The notes under the pieces: generated by a model | The model's input: the letters and a program-made list of their open reading frames with translations, nothing else | What the model was told of the DNA's origin: nothing | Databases searched by the model: none | Assembly: GCA_030068145.1 (NCBI GenBank) | Contig: JAPJBO010000601.1 | Span: 62,001-126,000 of the forward strand | From: Diplonema papillatum | Lineage: Eukaryota > Euglenozoa > Diplonemea > Diplonemida > Diplonemidae | DNA: 64,000 nt | Direction: 5' to 3' | Translations under genes and position numbers: made by a program | Shown here: positions 55,701 through 64,000 of the stretch, in pieces | Layout: each line of letters starts with the position of its first letter | How positions within the stretch are numbered: position 1 is the first letter of the stretch

Positions 55701-57708
55701 GCCTCATGCGCAGCGGCAACATGCAGAACGCCCACCACAAGCCGCAGACCCAGGTGTGCCCTTTGTCGGCGTGAGGTCAGGCAAAACCACGCAGTGTTTT
55801 TTTTTTTTTTGGGAAAAGTGCCTTAGGGGACTAGTCCCAATGTGAAATGTGCCCTTAGGGACTAGTCCCACTTGGAAACTAGTCCCCTAAGGGCACATTT
55901 CACATTGGGACTAGTCCCCTAAGGGCACATTTCACATTGGGACTAGTCCCCTGATGCACCTTACCCTTTTTTTTTTACATAAGCGCCAGCTTGAAAGGAA
56001 ATGCTCGACGAGGCTGCCCGACAAAGAACAGAAGGGATCCAAAGTGCTGTAACTACCGAACCACGTGTTGAACGGACGTGAGGTCATGCGCGTCTTCCCC
56101 TACACGACAAATCACACAAACACAACAGGGTCAAAAGTCCTGAGTGAGAAAACAACACACGGTGGTGTAAGCGAAGAACAAAAACCACCTGCTTTGTAGG
56201 AAATGCTTGAGGAGACTGCCAGTTGCGATAGATCAAAGGAGGTAAATGTGCTGTAGCCCACACGAAACACAGGTAAATCTGGGTTTAGTGGCGGGCGTAA
56301 GCGTTCAACAAAAAAGACCCACTTTGTAGTGCACCCTCGTTGTATTGTTTTCACCCCCTCTAGCCTCCTTCGAAATGAGCACAAGTCCCTCGAGTATTTT
56401 GTGTTAACAATGCAGGGTTGGTACAAAAAATTAGTAGTTGGCAGCGTACTACATGAAATTTACCAAAGCAGGTGAGTTCCGCTAGTGCGCACAAACAAAA
56501 GAAAGCGCCATGCTAAGTTTTCTTGAGTGGGATAAACACGCAGTGTTTTTCCCTCTCTGGGGTTTTATTGTCGCAAGCGAATCCCCGTGTGCAGCGGACG
56601 GTGCCCACGGCGCACGGCACCAAGCATCCATGCGGAGCATCAAGCTCGTGTAGCAGCCAGCGCACACGTATCAGGCTGCCACGCAAACCCACATCATCGC
56701 ACACACACACGTATCAGGTTACCACACAACGCACACACACCCTCTCCGGTAGCTCCGGTCCGCTGACTTCCGCGGCCTTTGAAAAGTTCCCGCCCTCCCT
56801 CCCAGCTTCTGGATGCGATGAGGACATCGCTCCGTAGAATCTTTCCCTCAGCGAAGGAGGGTCCTCCTTCGCAGATGAGAGCATCAGCGGGTCCATCCTC
56901 CGCTTCAGTAATACTTCCTCCGCAGTCTTAAGTAGTTTGTACCAACAATCTTGCCCTTCAAAGTGCTGTGCAGGCTAAAAAGACGTACACAGCGTGTTTT
57001 GGTGGTTGATCAGCATTCCTGACCTGAAAATGACACAGGGTAGAGTGTCACTCATGTTCGTATTCATACGAGTTGGCAGCTTCCAACACGAAAACTGACC
57101 AACGCAGAAAGTCGAAACCACCAACACAGTTCACGGCGGCAATCGATGGGACGCTGGACCCTAAGTGGGGCTCGAAGCACCCGTTTTCATGCGCGGGCGA
57201 CGACGCCCTCCACGTGATCTGCTACGACAAGGATACGAAGGGAAAGGTCTGCCACACAATATTTCGGCCATTCGGCAAATTTGGTGCCATGCGAGGAGGG
57301 GGGGGGGGAAAGATGGGACCAGAAGCTGGCTGCCATTTCCAAAAGGCTCGAACAACAAAACGAAGCCCCCTGCCCAAAGTCCTTCTTTTTCACAGGCTGA
57401 CCATAGTTAAAGTGTGCAAACGTGTCTACGATTCTTTCACTATCCGACTCCCAACCTCAATGGTCAACCGGAGACCCTAAAACACTGCACCATCTTCAAT
57501 AGTTGTCCATGCCCACCACCCTGCACTACGCCCACAGGACTACATCGGAGAGTTCCACGTTGTTCTCGCAGATCTGGACCTGAAAGTTGGCGGAGCCCCG
57601 GTCAAAAAGACGTTCAAGCTCACCGGGGAAATCGAAGTGGCGCCGCACAAAATGGCCAAGACCAAAGGCGAAGTGGAACTGGCGTTCAGCATCCCAGCAG
57701 CCAACTGA
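49772..57708 (+). CDS. Calpain-type cysteine protease with C2 domain, seven exons
   Basis: Exons 49772-49835, 50119-50654, 51664-52048, 53658-54553, 55106-55753, 57130-57246 and 57538-57708. All junctions are GT-AG, all phases agree, giving 938 residues. Residues ~1-325 hold beta-sandwich-like repeats (FEFYPGATDQ; LFEFKTPVKEGEALAYENKK; LLDIYPGEKKEFARGTWNGQ) with a Gly/Ala linker. The catalytic domain starts near 335: Cys344 in QGSLGDCYLLSAL, His512 in GLACGHAYSLISV and Asn532 in IRNPWGN, a complete triad. A domain III-like part follows (KFSKGNTYYILAQTTD), then a C-terminal C2 domain (LEVTAIAAKGLPAMDDNGKS-DPYLE; CYDKDTKGKDYIGEF), with Asp residues able to bind Ca2+. Calpains are Ca2+-dependent cytosolic proteases making limited cuts; the C2 end suggests membrane targeting. 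No EF-hands. Introns carry exon echoes, palindromes and a MITE-like element. Confidence 0.93.
49998..50074 (+). pseudogene. Calpain exon 2 echo in intron 1
   Basis: GATGGAGTTCCTCGGCGACA through AGCAGCGACCCCA repeats 50324-50398 with one or two changes. It is not bounded by splice sites. Confidence 0.9.
50685..51125. repeat. 147-bp tandem repeat, three units in calpain intron 2
   Basis: Unit includes TCTGGTTAAACCGCTGCTAC, GGGAAACGCAGAAATG and ACTGACCGCGATCACTGTGT. The units are nearly identical. Confidence 0.95.
51363..51452 (+). pseudogene. Calpain exon 3 echo in intron 2
   Basis: Copies the end of the intron and the GGAGAC...ACATATACCCGGG-GAAAA-AAAGAGTTCGCACGCG start of exon 3, but lacks the acceptor and inner bases. 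CTCCGCATTCCTGCGAGAAGACTTGATGCT also occurs twice nearby (51169 and 51562). Confidence 0.88.
52056..52122 (-). repeat. R4 arm next to the calpain exon 3 donor
   Basis: TTTTTTTAGAGTTAAAGCTCGCTTGAAATT and CCGGGGTTTTAGGGTCTCCG begin eight bases after the exon end. Confidence 0.85.
52340..52566 (+). other. AT-richer open frame in calpain intron 3, unrecognised
   Basis: Encodes RYVTFSGSAYISGAPLGPLC, DYVELFDIIQICEVGG and HGVVEDWPTKWIV in a stretch visibly AT-richer than the surrounding exons. It could be a fragment of an inserted element or a cassette exon. No family recognised; the frame opens in a poly-T region and has no clear start. Confidence 0.3.
53034..53145. repeat. Palindromic CTTGATGCATGCTGGCATCA repeats in calpain intron 3
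   Basis: Four to five units in which CTTGATGC pairs with GCATCAAG around a short loop. A single GAAGACTTGATGC motif also occurs at 51188, 51578, 53034 and 53465. Confidence 0.92.
53224..53370 (+). pseudogene. Calpain exon 4 echo in intron 3
   Basis: TCAGGATC, resembling the true exon 4 acceptor, is joined directly to GACTCGTACCTGCCCTGCCA and onward to the GS-GS-R segment (copy of 53842-53985). The catalytic Cys block is absent, so use of this exon would destroy the triad. Confidence 0.9.
54656..54690 (+). pseudogene. Calpain exon 5 echo in intron 4
   Basis: CATCCTCGCCCAGACCACCG plus ACGCCGAGGCGGAGC is identical to 55274-55308 inside exon 5; the flanks differ. Confidence 0.92.
54735..54822. 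repeat. R4-type perfect hairpin
   Basis: GTCGGTATTATAAAGTCTCC-GG and its complement CCGGAGACTTTAAACTACCGAC are separated by only TCAA, making a compact stem-loop in calpain intron 4. Confidence 0.88.
54841..55077 (-). mobile_element. ~235-bp MITE-like element in calpain intron 4
   Basis: Inverted, near-identical copy of 24010-24243, with the same AACATTTCCGGA/TCCGGAAATGTT ends. It ends about 28 bases before the exon 5 acceptor, so it may supply the branch region. Confidence 0.85.
55815..55962. repeat. Long hairpin with GGGACTAGTCCC units in calpain intron 5
   Basis: TTAGGGGACTAGTCCCAATG, TGAAATGTGCCCTTAGGG and ACTAGTCCC face near-complements after a GGAAAC-type loop, and one arm unit is repeated once more. 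Arms are about 45 bp. GGGACTAGTCCC is itself a palindrome. Confidence 0.93.
56180..56402 (-). repeat. R1 repeat in calpain intron 5, full length
   Basis: ACCACCTGCTTTGTAGGAAA through CTGTAGCCCACACGAAACAC to TCCCTCGAGTATTTT, with a short GTGCACCCTCGTT insertion. Confidence 0.9.
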
Positions 57709-57904
57709 GAAGGCGGAGGGGGCGGGTCTTCCCCGTGCGAACAGCCGCGGGACAAACCAGACCTTGCTGGTCCGTGTCTGCAGACCCACTACACGTCCCG
57801 CGCTGCCGGCAGGCACATTCTCCGCTCTCCCGTGCTGCCTAGCGAGTCGACCAGGGCGGGGACGCTGCGTTTTTTAACTGATTGCTCCGACACGGTTACA
57901 GGGG

Positions 57905-58410
57905 GGCCTCCTGCTCTGGTAGCACGGGTGGTCCTGGCTGTGGCGAGCTACGAACGAACCAGACTCACACGGCTGTCCTGTCTGCGGACACTCAGGTTCC
58001 GCGCTGATGATGGTCCGCCTTTTATGTGCCCGTGGCTTAAAGGACCGAAACACGGCGCACGGTGGTGGTGGTATGTGGTGACATGTGATACCACATGCAT
58101 GGATGGACATGGTGTACGTAGCCCTGGATGGTGATAGCGTCATGGGACAGTCAGCCCATCGCTATGCAGGAGGTAGGTACTCTAGAACATGCCATGCAGG
58201 ACAGCGGTACAGTTTACTGTACCTGTACTCATGCTATGGATGCTCTGTGTACTCATGTTGGGTACTGAGACCCTACGTATGGGGATTCTGGCACCGCGTG
58301 GTTGAGTACTCATCCTGAGGATCCTCCGATGCATGGTATCTGCGTAGTAGTACCCTACGGGGACCAGTGCGGTGTTGCGCACCTATCCCTTGCACGTTCT
58401 TGCAACCTCC
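57905..58410 (+). repeat. R3 repeat interrupted by ~300 bp
   Basis: R3 runs to GGACCGAAACACGGCGCA (58058) and resumes at GGGGACCAGTGCGGTGTTG (58359). The insert is rich in CATG, GTAC and GGATGG motifs, and has no counterpart elsewhere in the window. Confidence 0.8.
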
Positions 58411-58599
58411 CCCCCCTGAGACGAGCAGTTACTTGCTTGTGGGTTGCGCACGCAGGGATTCTTCAGGAAGGGGACTTTCTGCACAAAATACTTGTGTCAA
58501 AAAAAAAGGCAGGAGACGGGAGGGCTAACCCATCTACCCCTAAGTAGCAGGGGGGCACCGGGTGCCAGCAATCCCGTACGACCCGACACAAGAGACTGA

Positions 58600-58760
58600 G
58601 ACCTCATGTGTTGCCAGGACACGGACTTTGTGTACGTGCCCTTCGAAATCCACCTGTCGAAGGTGGCGCGCTTTCCGTTGACTGCACCGTAGTCCAGGTC
58701 CCAATCGGACCCGGAATACCGGCCATAGGTCTCCCAGTCGCCCGGGGGGGGACCCACCAC
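58600..58760 (-). pseudogene. PLAT-like fragment
   Basis: The minus strand reads SDWDLDYGAVNGKRATFDRW with ISKGTYTKSV, parallel to SEWTIEVNGKRASFGRWIVEKGT at 45235-45300. A single fragment with no start, splice site or neighbour domain. Confidence 0.55.
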
Positions 58761-58959
58761 CGATGAACGCAGGGAGCCTCCCAATGAATGGATCGGCGCC
58801 GGTGTTCGTCTTTGCACACCCTCTCGCTCGACGGCGGCTTCCACACACGGGCACGCGTAGGGCAGAGGAGGGCAGTTGGCACACGCCGACAGTGAAGCGC
58901 GAACGAGAAATATGTTGAGAAAGCGAATTGTGATACCCTCCAAGGACACACTGTGGGGC

Positions 58960-59160
58960 CACTGTGCACCTACTTTGGACTGTGGACCACGGTGGGACCC
59001 ACTGTGGACCTACTGAGGACCTACTGAGGACCTACTGGACCTACTGTGGACCTACTGTGGACCTACTGTGGACCTACTGTGGACCTACTGGACCTACTGT
59101 GGACCTCCTGTGGACCTACTGTGGACCTACTGGACGCACTTGGACGCACTGTGGACTGTA
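58960..59160. repeat. CTACTGTGGAC tandem array
   Basis: About 15 units of 9-12 bp based on GGACCTACTGT. Confidence 0.92.
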
Positions 59161-59554
59161 AATGAACCCACAGTGGATTACTGCGGGACCCACTGTGCAC
59201 AAGAAGGCGTCTCCCCCCGGATACAGGTTGCAGCCAGCAGCACACGGAACACGAACCAGGGAGCCGTTGTCAAACGAGGCTACAGTTCCGGACAGCGCGT
59301 GGTCACTCCGGGCAGCGAGAAGGGAGCGTGAGGAAGCCTACGGCCCGGGCCGTACTCCGCAACAGGGGTTGCCCATACATCAATTCTAACACGGGGCACG
59401 TATATATGAAACCCGCCTTCCCCTCCTGCGGCGGATGTTCCGGCCTTTTCTCGGCGGAGAAGAGCCGCGCAAACGGAGTTTTCATTAACCCCGGTTCTCC
59501 CACCCCCATGCCACCCCCCTCCCGAAAAGAACGCAGCCAAGGGCCACAAGGTGG

Positions 59555-59700
59555 AGTCCGGCCTCGGAAGCTGGAGTTGAGGCCGGAGAAAAGCGGGCGT
59601 CACACCCGCGTTTCGGGTGTGCTTTTACACGCGTTTTGCTTGTGGCACACCCGCTTTTCGGCACCCTCTCTCTCTTTTACTCCAGCTTCGAGAGAGAGAA
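59555..59700. mobile_element. Hairpin-rich short element
   Basis: AAGCTGGAGT near the start pairs with ACTCCAGCTTCGAG near the end. Nested CACACCCGC/GCGGGTGTG-type stems lie between. Related to 27242-27420. Confidence 0.55.
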
Positions 59701-59709
59701 GGACAGCAC

Positions 59710-60950
59710 CAGGCATCTATTCCGCTCCAGCGGAATAATGACGATCGGGTAGACCGAGGTGGTGTGTAACGAGACGCGGCGTGATAACAGTGGCACGCAG
59801 TGAAATCATCTGCGGCGCTCATCTGCATTAGCCGTGACCAGCTCCACGCACCCGATGTCCAAAACAAGGCATCAAGGCCAGCGTGCTTTCAAGGGCGGAA
59901 GGAAGGCTCGTATAAACGGTCGCAGACGGGAGTTGAGTTGTAGCACCCTGGGTTGTCATCGACCCAAGCATTGCGTGCTGGCTGTGGGAGAAAATAACGT
60001 TCAAAAACTGTGAACTTGCTCTCTAAAATTTCGGGTCCAATCGGTCCTTTTTCACTCGTGAAAAGGGGATTTGTACGCTCCTTCGCCACGTGAAATAAGG
60101 AGACAACAGAGTCCTTTCTCTCCACCGGAGGCACTCTACAAACGTGAACGGAAAGTCTGAGTGGACAGGATGAACTCCTTGCTAGCACGAGTCGCTCAGT
60201 TTGGGAATGCTGATCGGCAGGTATCCCGCTGCTAAGGCTAAATATCTCCAAGACCACGTAACGGACTTTCAGCTTGGCGACCCTGGAGAAACCGAAACCA
60301 GGCACACAAGCAAAATGTTGGAAAGTCACCACTTTTCTTTTGGTTGGTGAAGGCCGTTTATAACAACCCTCGCGCTTGCACAAAAGAGTTTTATCGTCGA
60401 CAAAAGAAGGAGCCCCCCGCCACCCTTTACTGTTGTAGTTTGCCAGCCAGACTCGCACCGCCGTCCTGTTCCGCGCTATTGATGTTCCTGCCCATGGCTT
60501 AACAGGACCGAAACACGGCGCAGACGGGACCAGTCGCGGTGTTGAGCACATATCCATTCGAAGCACGTTCTTGCAATCCCCCCCTCCCCCCACTTAGAGG
60601 GGGGCAAACTCTGAAATCTGCGCCACTTAGCCTTTTTCTGGCGTTATAGTGCATTTTAGGTCAATCTTTGAAAACCAACCCCCTTCTTTCAGCACATGAT
60701 GACTTTGTGGGGTGTGTTTTTCTGTCTGCAGTGCATAATAGTGCCTTCTTGAGCCTTTTTGAGGCCTTTTCAGCCCCTTACAGGCCTCGGTCGCTCGGCG
60801 GGTCACAAGCACCCTGTGCAGCACCTGTGGTCCTGATCTTGTCGAAAACACCCCAATCTGGATCCAAAATCCACAGCAGTGCCCTCACCGGTGACTGGCG
60901 GGTGCCAAACGTTGGTAAAACAGGCCAAAACCTCGAGTTTTATGGCCAGA
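59710..60950. other. No gene recognised; R3 relic at 60430-60590
   Basis: A 234-codon minus frame spans 59889-60593, but its N-terminal part lies in R3 and no domain is visible, so I do not call a gene. TCGGCAGGTATCCC-GCT at 60212 matches bases beside the 41-bp array at 31089. Confidence 0.5.
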
Positions 60951-60954
60951 TTCA

Positions 60955-61095
60955 CTAAATAGCCGGCCAGATTCACTGAATAGCTGGTGGGATTCACTAA
61001 ATAGCTGGTCGGATTCACTAAATAGCTGGTCATATTCGCCAAATAGCCGGTCGTATTCACTAAATAGCTGGTCAGAATCACTACATAGATGGTCA
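60955..61095. repeat. 21-bp tandem repeat, about seven units
   Basis: Unit: ATTCACTAAATAGCTGGTCGG, with changes. Confidence 0.92.
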
Positions 61096-61980
61096 GACTT
61101 ACTGAAATTCCAGAAAAAATGACAGAATTTCCGCTGGAAACAATGAACCGGTGTCTGAAGTGCGGTCATTTGCCCACCAGACAAGTGAAGGGGTGCAAGA
61201 GCTGGAGTAAACGGGATAGGAGGGATGGACGTACACTCGGGGGCATATCAGGTGAACCCGCGACACCTCGCACACCTCCGCAACCGATTGCGACCGACAA
61301 CGACACGCCTTTGTCAGCCCACCGAGCTGTCCAACGCGGCCACTCCTGCCACAGTCAAGTGATCCCTCAGACACTGTGCAAACACGAGTGCCCAGCACAC
61401 ACACACTCAGTCACACCTGGTAGATTCAGGAACCGAGGAGCATGGCCAGGAGGGCAGGAACGTGGTCAGGAGTGCAGAACCGCGGTCAGGAGCGGGTGCA
61501 GGAGTACTGGACCGTGGTCAGAAGTGCAGGAATAAGTGCAGAACCGCAGGAACAGGGTGCTATCTGAAACAAGCAGCTATTTAGTAAGTGGCGCACCCCA
61601 AAAACATGAAATTTGCGTTTCACCTCTCTTTTAAGCCTCCTCAGTCTAAAACTAGGCCGGGAAATGATTTTCTTGTCCCCAGAGGACCCGTTAGAGGCCC
61701 CAGGCATGGGTGCATGCTGCCGGCTTAACTCAGTTTCATTTTTGTCGAAAAAAGTTTGCCCCCCCTACCCCCCCCCACTGTTGTAGTTGTACTCCCTAGC
61801 TTCCTTCGTATCGGGTACAGGGAGGCACCTCCGAAAGTTTCACGCTGACCCTTCGCAAACAACAAAAAAAAGATGATCGTCGACAGCGACACGAGCGCAA
61901 CCACAAAGGGTACACACCAACTCTTCTTCGCCCGCCGGCCAGAGCGCCCGCTGCAGCACCAACTCCGGTGCCGCCACTCA
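61096..61980. other. No gene recognised
   Basis: A 148-codon frame at 61089 contains one CLKCGHL...C pattern like part of a zinc knuckle but is otherwise low in structure. A GGTCAGGAGTGCAG-type short repeat lies at 61445-61545. Confidence 0.45.
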
Positions 61981-61984
61981 CTGT

Positions 61985-62115
61985 AGCAGAGCCGCAACCT
62001 GCAGCGCGCCTCCGGAGCGACTTACGCCCGCCGTAGCAGTGCGAAGAGAAGTGAGGAGACCGGAAACTCCCCGGAGAGATGGTCCCTGCACTCTAACTCG
62101 TCTCTCTCTCTCTCT
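61985..62115 (+). mobile_element. 3' end of the (TC)n element, 5'-truncated copy
   Basis: Matches 36950-37100 (CGACTTRCGCCCGCCGTAG, then CCGGAGAGATGGTCCCTGCA and CTCTAACTCGTCTCTCTC). It ends in a short TC run; only the 3' end is present, as expected of incomplete reverse transcription. Confidence 0.75.
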
Positions 62116-62464
62116 CTTCTTCTTCTGACCAAAAAAAAATATCGGCCAGAAAACACGAGTCCGCATCTCGCGCTGGCGCTGGGTTCACCTCCGTGTTTAT
62201 GCTGGACCTCTTTCGGGACTGTAAAAGAAGCAATACAGACGATGCCACCGGCTGGCCGGGGACAGCAAGGGGGGAAGAAAAGCAGGCAGACGGCCGGGGG
62301 GCAAAAAAAAAAGAAACGCTACCAGAAAGAAAGAGAAAACCAACAAAATCCCTCGCGACGCCTTTCCGTTCTCCTGCAAACAACTGCGATGGTGGTTGCA
62401 AGGCTAGCAGTTTGATACAGCCCGACCCGAGTGCAAACACAACGTAGCACAGGAACTGAGGCAG

Positions 62465-62840
62465 GCAGCTAATTCGGAACGTCCGACACTTGCTTGTCAC
62501 GACTCGAAGCCTGATAGACGAACCTCGCGAACGCATAGCATTACAAAGCAGCCAGCAGAATCGAGACTGTGCCTGGGGCAGGCGGCTAATTCGGATCGTC
62601 CGACACTCGCGTGTCTTGACTTGAAGCCTGATAGACGAACCTGCGCGAACGCATAGCATTACAAAGCAGCCAGCAGAATTGAGACTGTGCCTGGGGCAGG
62701 CGGCTAATTCGGATCGTCCGACACTCGCGTGTCTTGACTCGAAGCCTGATAGACGAACCTGCGCAAACGCATAGCCAGCAGAATTGAGACTGTGCCTGGG
62801 GGCAGGTGGCTTATTAGGAACGTCCGACACTCGCGTGTCA
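62465..62840. repeat. ~121-bp tandem repeat, three to four units
   Basis: Unit includes GCGGCTAATTCGGATCGTCC, GACTCGAAGCCTGATAGACG and GCAGAATTGAGACTGTGCCT. Confidence 0.93.
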
Positions 62841-62909
62841 AGACTCGACGTCTAATGGTCGAAACCTTCGAATCCGCGCGACATATATATTTCTATATGA
62901 GGGGGGAGG

Positions 62910-63155
62910 GGTGCACACAACAGAACATAAGTACCCAAAACAAGACACCAGACTGTGCATCAACCTGCCGGCAACACGTACAACAAGTGCAACCGAGCAA
63001 AAAGTGTGAATGGGGTACACAAGGGACAAGAACGTGGCGCACGTGTTCAACGAGATGTTGCTCCACCTGCTGAAGTCCACCCGGGGGACCCGCTGGCGGT
63101 GCTGATCCACTACCTGGAGGCGGCGAGCTACCTGACGAAACCAGCGATGACATGA
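62910..63155 (+). pseudogene. Exon 1 echo of the RIIa-like gene
   Basis: Copies leader and exon start of the gene at 63497 (GGGGTACACAAGGGACAAGA, ACGAGATG-TGCTCCACCTGC, CGGCGAGCTACCTGACGAAA). It lacks the TACAACACGCAGAACGTGCG codons and has frame changes, so it cannot make the domain. Confidence 0.9.
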
Positions 63156-63496
63156 GCCCTTGCTCCCTACCTTTTGAACGTTGCAGCTCTTCTGATCAAC
63201 AAGTTCCTTATCCTTAAAGGTTTCTGTGGGTGCCAGCATCTTTCGTTTACCCACACCAGAAAGTCGCCAGGCATCAGAACGACGCAAATCGTCGACTGCA
63301 CAACAAAAGAAAAGGGCAAGGAGGGTAGAGAGGAGGGCGGGCAAACGAGACTCGCAACGGGGGAGACGCGCGGACTGGCAAAGAGAGACGGCAGAGGGGA
63401 GGAGGGAGAAGGAGGGGCACAAGCAACAGAAAATAGAACCCCGGCAACACAGTACGACAAGTGCACCCGAGCGACGAGCAAAAAGTGTGAAACAAA

Positions 63497-64000
63497 ATGG
63501 GGTACAACACGCAGAACGTGCGGTACACAAGGGACAAGAACGTGGCGCACGTCCTCAACGAGATGCTGCTCCACCTGCTGAAGCTCCACCCGGGGGACCC
63601 GCTGGCGGCGCTGATCCACTACCTGGAAAAGCCGGAGGTGGCGAGCTACCTGACGAAGCCGGCGAGGAGCAAGTCGAAGCCCCGCAAGCCGTCGTCCGGG
63701 GCCGACGAGGGGAAGGCCAACGGGCAGCAACCGGCAGCGGCAGGACACCCCGCGGAAGAGGCGGCGGCGGCGCAGCCGGAGAATAGGCAGCAGCGACCGT
63801 CTCCCGCCCCCTCGCTCGGGACCGGGTTGGTCCTCCTGCGTGAGGCAGGATGCGCAGTGGCTGGCGCGCTGCTCGCACTGCAGAGCACACCGTCATCTGC
63901 GTCCCAGTACCGGCCTTCTTCCCATGAAGACTACCATCACCACCACCACCACCACCCCCCAGGTCTCCATTGCCTCCACCGTTCCCGGGCTACTTGTTCT
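63497..64000 (+). CDS. RIIa/Dpy-30-like domain protein, 5' part
   Basis: Starts MGYNTQNVRYTRDKNVAHVL and continues NEMLLHLLKLHPGDPLAALIHYLEK, then a basic segment (KPARSKSKPRKPSS) and a low-complexity Ala/Gln/Pro region. The frame stays open to the window edge, but the low-complexity and His-run part after about codon 60 may be intron. The LxxLLxxLLxxxPxDPxxxxIxYLE pattern fits the small dimerisation/docking helix pair of PKA RII and Dpy-30 type proteins, common in radial spokes and other axonemal scaffolds. A ciliary role is therefore likely but inferred. The ATG follows a TGTGAAACAAA leader and an exon echo lies 350 bp upstream. Confidence 0.6.
   Translation, partial: MGYNTQNVRYTRDKNVAHVLNEMLLHLLKLHPGDPLAALIHYLEKPEVASYLTKPARSKSKPRKPSSGADEGKANGQQPAAAGHPAEEAAAAQPENRQQRPSPAPSLGTGLVLLREAGCAVAGALLALQSTPSSASQYRPSSHEDYHHHHHHHPPGLHCLHRSRATCS

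Noticed and set aside
59889-60593. 234-codon minus-strand frame as a gene
   Set aside because: Part of it overlaps an R3 repeat, and no domain, splice site or start context supports it.
61089-61535. Frame with a CLKCGHL...C zinc-knuckle-like motif
   Set aside because: Only one motif with an off-pattern spacing and a low-complexity tail; not enough to call a gene or an element part.

Overview
This is a repeat-laden nuclear segment from a eukaryote that builds motile cilia. It encodes the IFT-B subunit IFT56/TTC26, a C2-domain calpain, the GINS subunit PSF1 and an RIIa/Dpy-30-like N-terminus. Introns are GT-AG, and exons are GC-rich with many G/C third positions. I cannot name the organism. 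All recognisable intact host genes lie on the + strand, as in the one-way gene arrays of some protists such as dinoflagellates, but an alveolate placement is only an inference.

Layout. 0.3-2.6 kb: a broken reverse-transcriptase retroelement on the - strand. 3.5-6.8 kb: a two-exon rhodanese-domain gene, preceded by truncated copies of its first exon. A 127-bp inverted repeat brackets its first exon and part of its intron. 6.8-8.6 kb: a ~155-bp satellite. 9.2-15.8 kb: a cluster of secreted endonuclease I genes: one intact and intronless, one intact with an intron, the rest fragments, fed by 11-bp palindromic arrays and flanked by 18S rRNA scraps. 16-21.9 kb: dispersed repeats and a composite mobile element carrying a 2-kb minisatellite. 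22-26.7 kb: IFT56 with two truncated upstream copies of exon 1. 26.7-39 kb: mostly repeats, including a 50-bp higher-order array, a 41-bp array and a 289-codon ORF in an element ending in (TC)n. 39.8-41.7 kb: a 57-codon ORF in three identical copies. 42-44 kb: 28S rRNA fragments. 44.1-44.8 kb: PSF1. 44.8-46.1 kb: fragments of a cathepsin-Z-like/PLAT gene on the - strand. 48.4-49.4 kb: 28S rRNA fragments on the - strand. 49.8-57.7 kb: a seven-exon calpain whose splice phases all agree. 58-63 kb: repeats. 63.5 kb to the end: the start of an RIIa-like gene.

Repeat families named here. R1: ~215 bp, SINE-like, 3' hairpin and poly-A. R2: ~205 bp, carries an inverted CAGCCGGC motif. R3: ~190 bp, contains ACACGGCGCAGACGGGACC. 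R4: ~65-bp arm containing CCCGGAGACTTTAAAACCCC and ending in CTCTAAAAAA. R5: composite element = tRNA-like region plus minisatellite.

The strongest theme is that most genes are accompanied by short, broken copies of their own exons ('exon echoes'), usually just upstream and often in tandem. Together with scattered rRNA fragments in both orientations, this suggests a genome shaped by frequent local template switching or repair. The alternative, an assembly artefact, should be excluded first.
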